This document shows, in pieces, positions 7,283 through 9,588 of a DNA stretch of 9,588 bases. This DNA comes from Treponema sp. (lineage in GTDB: Bacteria; Spirochaetota; Spirochaetia; Treponematales; Treponemataceae). Within the stretch, counting starts at the first letter, position 1. Each line of letters starts with the position of its first letter. The DNA lies in the NCBI GenBank assembly GCA_016296655.1, contig JAEDIW010000067.1:1-9588 (forward strand), given 5' to 3'. The position numbers and the translations under genes are program-made. Under the pieces are notes generated by a model. It made no database searches. It was not told the DNA's origin and was given only the letters and a program-made list of their open reading frames with translations.

Positions 7283-7299
7283 TTTCTTTTTTGGACGAC

Positions 7300-7440
7300 A
7301 GGCTTTCTGCTATCTGGCTTTCCGCAATTCCGCTTTTCGCTCCAGACTTTTTGTGCCTGAGGCCCAAAAAGTCCGCCTGCGGCGTTGCTCCAATCCAGCG
7401 TAAGTTTTTCTGGCTCACAAACCAGGCCTTTTCCATGCCC
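7300..7440. repeat. GC-richer intergenic segment resembling a dispersed repeat
   Basis: The gap between the ATPase gene and earP carries a block richer in G+C than its surroundings. It has repeated sub-motifs (ggctttc at two places, gctcca at two places) and a perfect-armed hairpin in the middle. A short ORF crosses it (7291-7491), but its product is compositionally odd, lacks an SD and resembles no family I know. Similar blocks recur between genes in some treponeme-like genomes to my recollection, but the window holds only one copy, so calling it a dispersed repeat is inference. Confidence 0.35.
7345..7384 (+). other. Strong stem-loop downstream of the importer operon
   Basis: GACTTTTTG (7345-7353) and CAAAAAGTC (7365-7373) are perfect 9-bp inverted arms. 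After one mismatch they extend inward by GCC/GGC around a TGA loop. A second small hairpin (CGCC, TGC, GGCG at 7374-7384) abuts it. There is no U-run after either stem, so it is not a standard intrinsic terminator. It could slow polymerase or protect the mRNA 3' end. Confidence 0.6.
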
Positions 7441-7487
7441 TTAAATTTTAAAAGCCCTGCAAAATCAGCTGAATTTACTAAATTTAA

Positions 7488-7516
7488 TTGAAAAAAAATC
7501 TCCTTTTACGTAAAAT
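7488..7516 (+). promoter_or_regulatory. Promoter of earP
   Basis: TTGAAA (7488-7493) and TAAAAT (7511-7516) are separated by exactly 17 bp, and each box is close to the sigma-70-type consensus. The predicted start site, 7 nt after the -10 box, is 7523, the first base of the earP ATG. The absence of an SD there fits a leaderless transcript. Confidence 0.6.
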
Positions 7517-7522
7517 GCCGCA

Positions 7523-8662
7523 ATGCAAAAAAAAGCAACAGACATTACTCTTTTGTGCAAGGTTGTAGACAATTTTGGAGACATCGGCGTAGTCTACAGG
7601 CTGGCAAGAGCTTTAAAAGAATTATCCGATGCAGAAGAATGCAGTCCAGTTACACTCAGACTCATAACAGATAACCTGCAGTCTTTCCACTCAATTGAAC
7701 CACAAATCGACCCGCATAAACAGTTTCAGGAACTTTGCAGCATAAAAGTCTATGACTGGAATGCAGAGGCACTTTGCAAAGAAGCATTTCTAGCAGAACC
7801 TCCACAGATAATCCTTGAATGTTTCCAGTGTGGCCGCCCAGACTGGCTTGAAGGTCTGCTTTTTGACACAGGTTTTCCAGAAATCGTCCATATAATAATG
7901 ATAGACTACCTTACCGCAGAAGATTATGCAGAAACTTTTCACCGCCTTATGTCATTAACCCGTTCTGCACGGGTTGAAAAAGTAAATTTCATGCCAGGCT
8001 TTACTCCAAAAACCGGCGGTCTGATTCTTGACCAGAATTTCATGCAGTCTTTAAAAAAATCAAAAAAACACAACCAGGAATTTTTCAACATACTTTTCTT
8101 TACATACGAAAGGAACTGGCTTCCTGCAATGCAGGAACTTGCCGTTTTTGCTAAAAATCTGGACAAGCCTGTAAACCTTTACATTGCACAGGGGCGCGGC
8201 AAAACATCAGCCCTCCAGGCCTGGAAAAATGCCGGCATGCCTTTTAAAGTTACGGAACTGGATTTTCTTCAGCAGTGCCGTTGGGATGAACTTTTATGCA
8301 GATGTCCACTTCTTTTCATTCGCGGAGAAGATTCACTTTCAAGAGCATGTCTTTCTGGAAATCCTTTTATCTGGCATGCATATCCGCAAAGCGATGAATA
8401 TCAGCTTGTAAAAGTTCAGGCACTTCTAGACAGAATGCAGCCGTTTTTTCCTGCAAAAGAGTTTGAAACCGTCAAAGAATGTTTTCTTTCATTCAATTCA
8501 GAACAAACAGACATTCAAAAACCTCTGTCAGCCTTTCTGAAAAATTACGACAGGCTTTGCGCAGGATTCAGAAATTTTGCACTAAATCTTCAAAAAAACG
8601 GCAACTTGGCAAAAAACCTGATGACTTTTATTGAAGAAAGGTATACAATAGAAACGATATGA
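7523..8662 (+). CDS. earP: EF-P arginine rhamnosyltransferase
   Basis: EarP is a cytoplasmic GT-B glycosyltransferase that moves rhamnose from dTDP-L-rhamnose onto Arg32 of elongation factor P, activating EF-P for rescue of ribosomes stalled at polyproline. The 379 residues are a normal length. The N-terminus has the family hallmark CKVVDNFGDIGVVYRLARAL (12-31) with Asp16 and Asp20. Further landmarks are MIDYLTAEDY (126-135), NFMPGFTPKTGGLI (155-168), FIRGEDSLSRA (265-275) carrying the Arg/Glu pair of the sugar-nucleotide site, and NPFIWHAYPQSDEYQLVK (280-297). The ATG at 7523 places CKVVDN where the family has it. No SD precedes it, but a good promoter is spaced for a leaderless start. Its partner efp begins 166 nt downstream on the same strand. 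dTDP-rhamnose synthesis genes are not in the window. Confidence 0.93.
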   Translation: MQKKATDITLLCKVVDNFGDIGVVYRLARALKELSDAEECSPVTLRLITDNLQSFHSIEPQIDPHKQFQELCSIKVYDWNAEALCKEAFLAEPPQIILECFQCGRPDWLEGLLFDTGFPEIVHIIMIDYLTAEDYAETFHRLMSLTRSARVEKVNFMPGFTPKTGGLILDQNFMQSLKKSKKHNQEFFNILFFTYERNWLPAMQELAVFAKNLDKPVNLYIAQGRGKTSALQAWKNAGMPFKVTELDFLQQCRWDELLCRCPLLFIRGEDSLSRACLSGNPFIWHAYPQSDEYQLVKVQALLDRMQPFFPAKEFETVKECFLSFNSEQTDIQKPLSAFLKNYDRLCAGFRNFALNLQKNGNLAKNLMTFIEERYTIETI

Positions 8663-8678
8663 TTTGTAGAATCATAGA

Positions 8679-8713
8679 AGTTACCTCAAAGAACTTGAAT
8701 TTTTGAAGTAACT
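8679..8713 (+). other. Imperfect stem-loop between earP and efp
   Basis: AGTTAC (8679-8684) pairs with GTAACT (8708-8713). After one mismatch, TCAAAGA (8686-8692) pairs with TTTTTGA (8700-8706 region) with one G-U, leaving a loop of about 7 nt. A T-run (8726-8731) lies about 13 nt downstream, too far for a standard terminator. It may weaken read-through from earP into efp or belong to the efp leader. Confidence 0.45.
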
Positions 8714-8816
8714 CCAAGAACGCGGTTTTTTAGGAACGTTTTTGCAACAGCTTAAAGCCGCCAGGCATCTTAAAAAATTTACTGAATGTGTTTTTTTAAG
8801 AGCCCAGAATCTTTTT

Positions 8817-8821
8817 AGGGG
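8817..8821 (+). promoter_or_regulatory. Ribosome binding site that fixes the efp start
   Basis: AGGGG lies 7 nt before the ATG at 8829. An in-frame upstream ATG at 8742 has no comparable site and would add 29 residues not found in EF-P. Confidence 0.8.
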
Positions 8822-8828
8822 TACTACT

Positions 8829-9407
8829 ATGTTAGTAACATCACAGATAAAAGTTGGATCAGCTTTCATGTACAACAACGCACCTCTCATTGTACAGAAA
8901 ATGCTTGGACAGCGCTCAGGTCGCGCTGGTATGGTAACAAATCTTCGCGTAAAAAACCTTGTTACAGGTTCAACCATGGACTTGGGTCTTGACGCAGGCG
9001 AAAAATTTGACGAAGTTGACCTTCAGACTCATACAACAAAGCTTTCATACATTGATGGCGAAGGTGACAGTGCAAATTACGTATTCATGGATCAGGAAAC
9101 TTTTGATCAGTTTGAACTTTCAAAGTCTGATCTTGGAGACAATGCAGGCTATATCACTCCAGAAGATGATGTAGAAGTTCAGATTACTTTCTACGAAGGC
9201 AAGGCAGTAGGTATTGTTCTTCCTGTAAACGTTGTACGTACAGTTACATACTGTGAGCCAGGTGTAAAAGGTGATACCTCTGGCAAGGCTACAAAACCAG
9301 CTACTCTTGACACAGGAATCGAAGTAAAAGTTCCTCTTTTCATAAACACAGACGAAAAAGTCGTAATTGACACAAGAGACGGTTCTTTTGTAGAACGCGC
9401 AAAATAA
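8829..9407 (+). CDS. efp: Elongation factor P (EarP-type, Arg32)
   Basis: EF-P binds between the P and E sites of the ribosome and promotes peptide-bond formation at consecutive prolines. The 192-residue protein has the normal three beta-barrel layout: a KOW-like N-domain (about 1-65) and two OB domains (about 66-128 and 129-192). The tip of the acceptor loop reads GQRSGRAGMV, with Arg at position 32, the residue rhamnosylated by EarP, rather than the Lys of EpmA- or YmfI-type proteins. The C-terminal signature is present: KATKPATLDTGIEVKVP, then FINTDEKVVIDTRDGSFVERAK. The start is set by AGGGG 7 nt upstream. The gene lies downstream of its modifying enzyme; the 166-nt gap with a hairpin suggests it may also have its own promoter, though I found no convincing one. 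A strong terminator follows. Confidence 0.96.
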   Translation: MLVTSQIKVGSAFMYNNAPLIVQKMLGQRSGRAGMVTNLRVKNLVTGSTMDLGLDAGEKFDEVDLQTHTTKLSYIDGEGDSANYVFMDQETFDQFELSKSDLGDNAGYITPEDDVEVQITFYEGKAVGIVLPVNVVRTVTYCEPGVKGDTSGKATKPATLDTGIEVKVPLFINTDEKVVIDTRDGSFVERAK

Positions 9408-9432
9408 ACTGCTTTTAAACAAAAATACGTCG

Positions 9433-9465
9433 AGTCAAGGCACGCTAACGCTTAAAGCCTTGACT
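9433..9465 (+). other. First stem-loop after efp
   Basis: AGTCAAGGC (9433-9441) and GCCTTGACT (9457-9465) are perfect 9-bp inverted arms around a 15-nt loop; a flanking G-U could add a tenth pair. No T-run follows, so it is not itself a classical terminator. Confidence 0.6.
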
Positions 9466-9473
9466 TCGCCGTT

Positions 9474-9498
9474 TTGAGGGGTTGTACTAACCCCTCAA
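9474..9498 (+). other. Second stem-loop after efp
   Basis: TTGAGGGGTT (9474-9483) and AACCCCTCAA (9489-9498) are perfect 10-bp arms with a GTACT loop. The stem is GC-rich in the centre and very stable for its size. The bases after it begin the left arm of the next hairpin, so there is no T-run of its own. Confidence 0.65.
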
Positions 9499-9499
9499 T

Positions 9500-9539
9500 A
9501 AAAGCCGTTCAGGATTTTTTCCAGAACGGCTTTTTTTTT
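9500..9539 (+). terminator. Rho-independent terminator of efp
   Basis: AAAAGCCGTTC (9500-9510) pairs with GAACGGCTTTT (9524-9534). GGA/TCC can extend the stem inside the loop after a mismatch. The 3' arm runs into nine T (9531-9539). On the opposite strand the stem is followed by TTTTATT, so it may work in both directions for a convergent gene to the right. Confidence 0.9.
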
Positions 9540-9588
9540 CAAGCAGAACTACCGTTTTTGATAGTTTTTTTCAATCCATTTTGTATAT

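Noticed and set aside
7345..7373. Intrinsic terminator for the importer operon
   Set aside because: The stem is strong but is followed by GC-rich sequence, not a T-run, on either strand, so it is listed only as a stem-loop.
7291..7491. 66-codon ORF downstream of btuD
   Set aside because: It has no SD, its composition follows the palindromic intergenic block, and it resembles no family. It is treated as non-coding.
8742..8828. Upstream start for efp adding 29 residues
   Set aside because: The ATG at 8829 has a strong AGGGG site, puts Arg at position 32 and starts exactly where EF-P proteins do.
9547..9573. Further terminator at the right edge (AACTA/TAGTT followed by T-run)
   Set aside because: It has only five AT-rich pairs with a 10-nt loop, too weak to call.

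Overview
This AT-rich window looks like a chromosomal stretch from a spirochaete, most likely a host-associated Treponema. That is inferred from the style of the proteins, the A/T-rich codon use, the split Thermotoga-type methionine synthase and the GC-rich intergenic repeats. No rRNA or other taxonomic marker is present, so the genus is tentative.

Left part, minus strand (about 4397 down to 1): an operon for the folate/methionine cycle. metF (methylenetetrahydrofolate reductase) is followed after 22 nt by a stand-alone methionine synthase reactivation protein. That gene overlaps by 8 nt the cobalamin-dependent methionine synthase metH, which lacks its own C-terminal activation domain. Just past the metH stop lies a GC-rich tandem array of about ten 19-21 bp units (62-268). 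Beyond it is what appears to be the start of another minus-strand gene, with a Shine-Dalgarno and ATG inside a potential RNA structure, running off the left edge.

Middle part, plus strand (about 4427-7282): divergent from metF, with overlapping -10 boxes, is an ABC importer of the BtuFCD/FecBCD class (binding protein, permease, ATPase). Next to a B12-dependent MetH, the most economical reading is cobalamin import, so the divergent pair would bring in B12 and use it to make methionine from 5-methyl-THF. The intergenic gap is too short for a cobalamin riboswitch.

Right part, plus strand (7283-9588): a gap of about 240 bp carries a perfect-armed hairpin in GC-richer, repeat-like sequence, then a good promoter whose predicted start site is the A of the earP ATG. 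EarP is the EF-P arginine rhamnosyltransferase. It is followed by efp, whose acceptor loop has Arg32, the residue EarP modifies. After efp come three successive stem-loops, the last a strong rho-independent terminator.

No phage, transposase, CRISPR, tRNA or rRNA was seen. The protein-coding content is recognisable housekeeping metabolism. The less explained material is the tandem array, the structured leader at the left edge, the overlapping and possibly leaderless promoters, and the intergenic hairpin elements.
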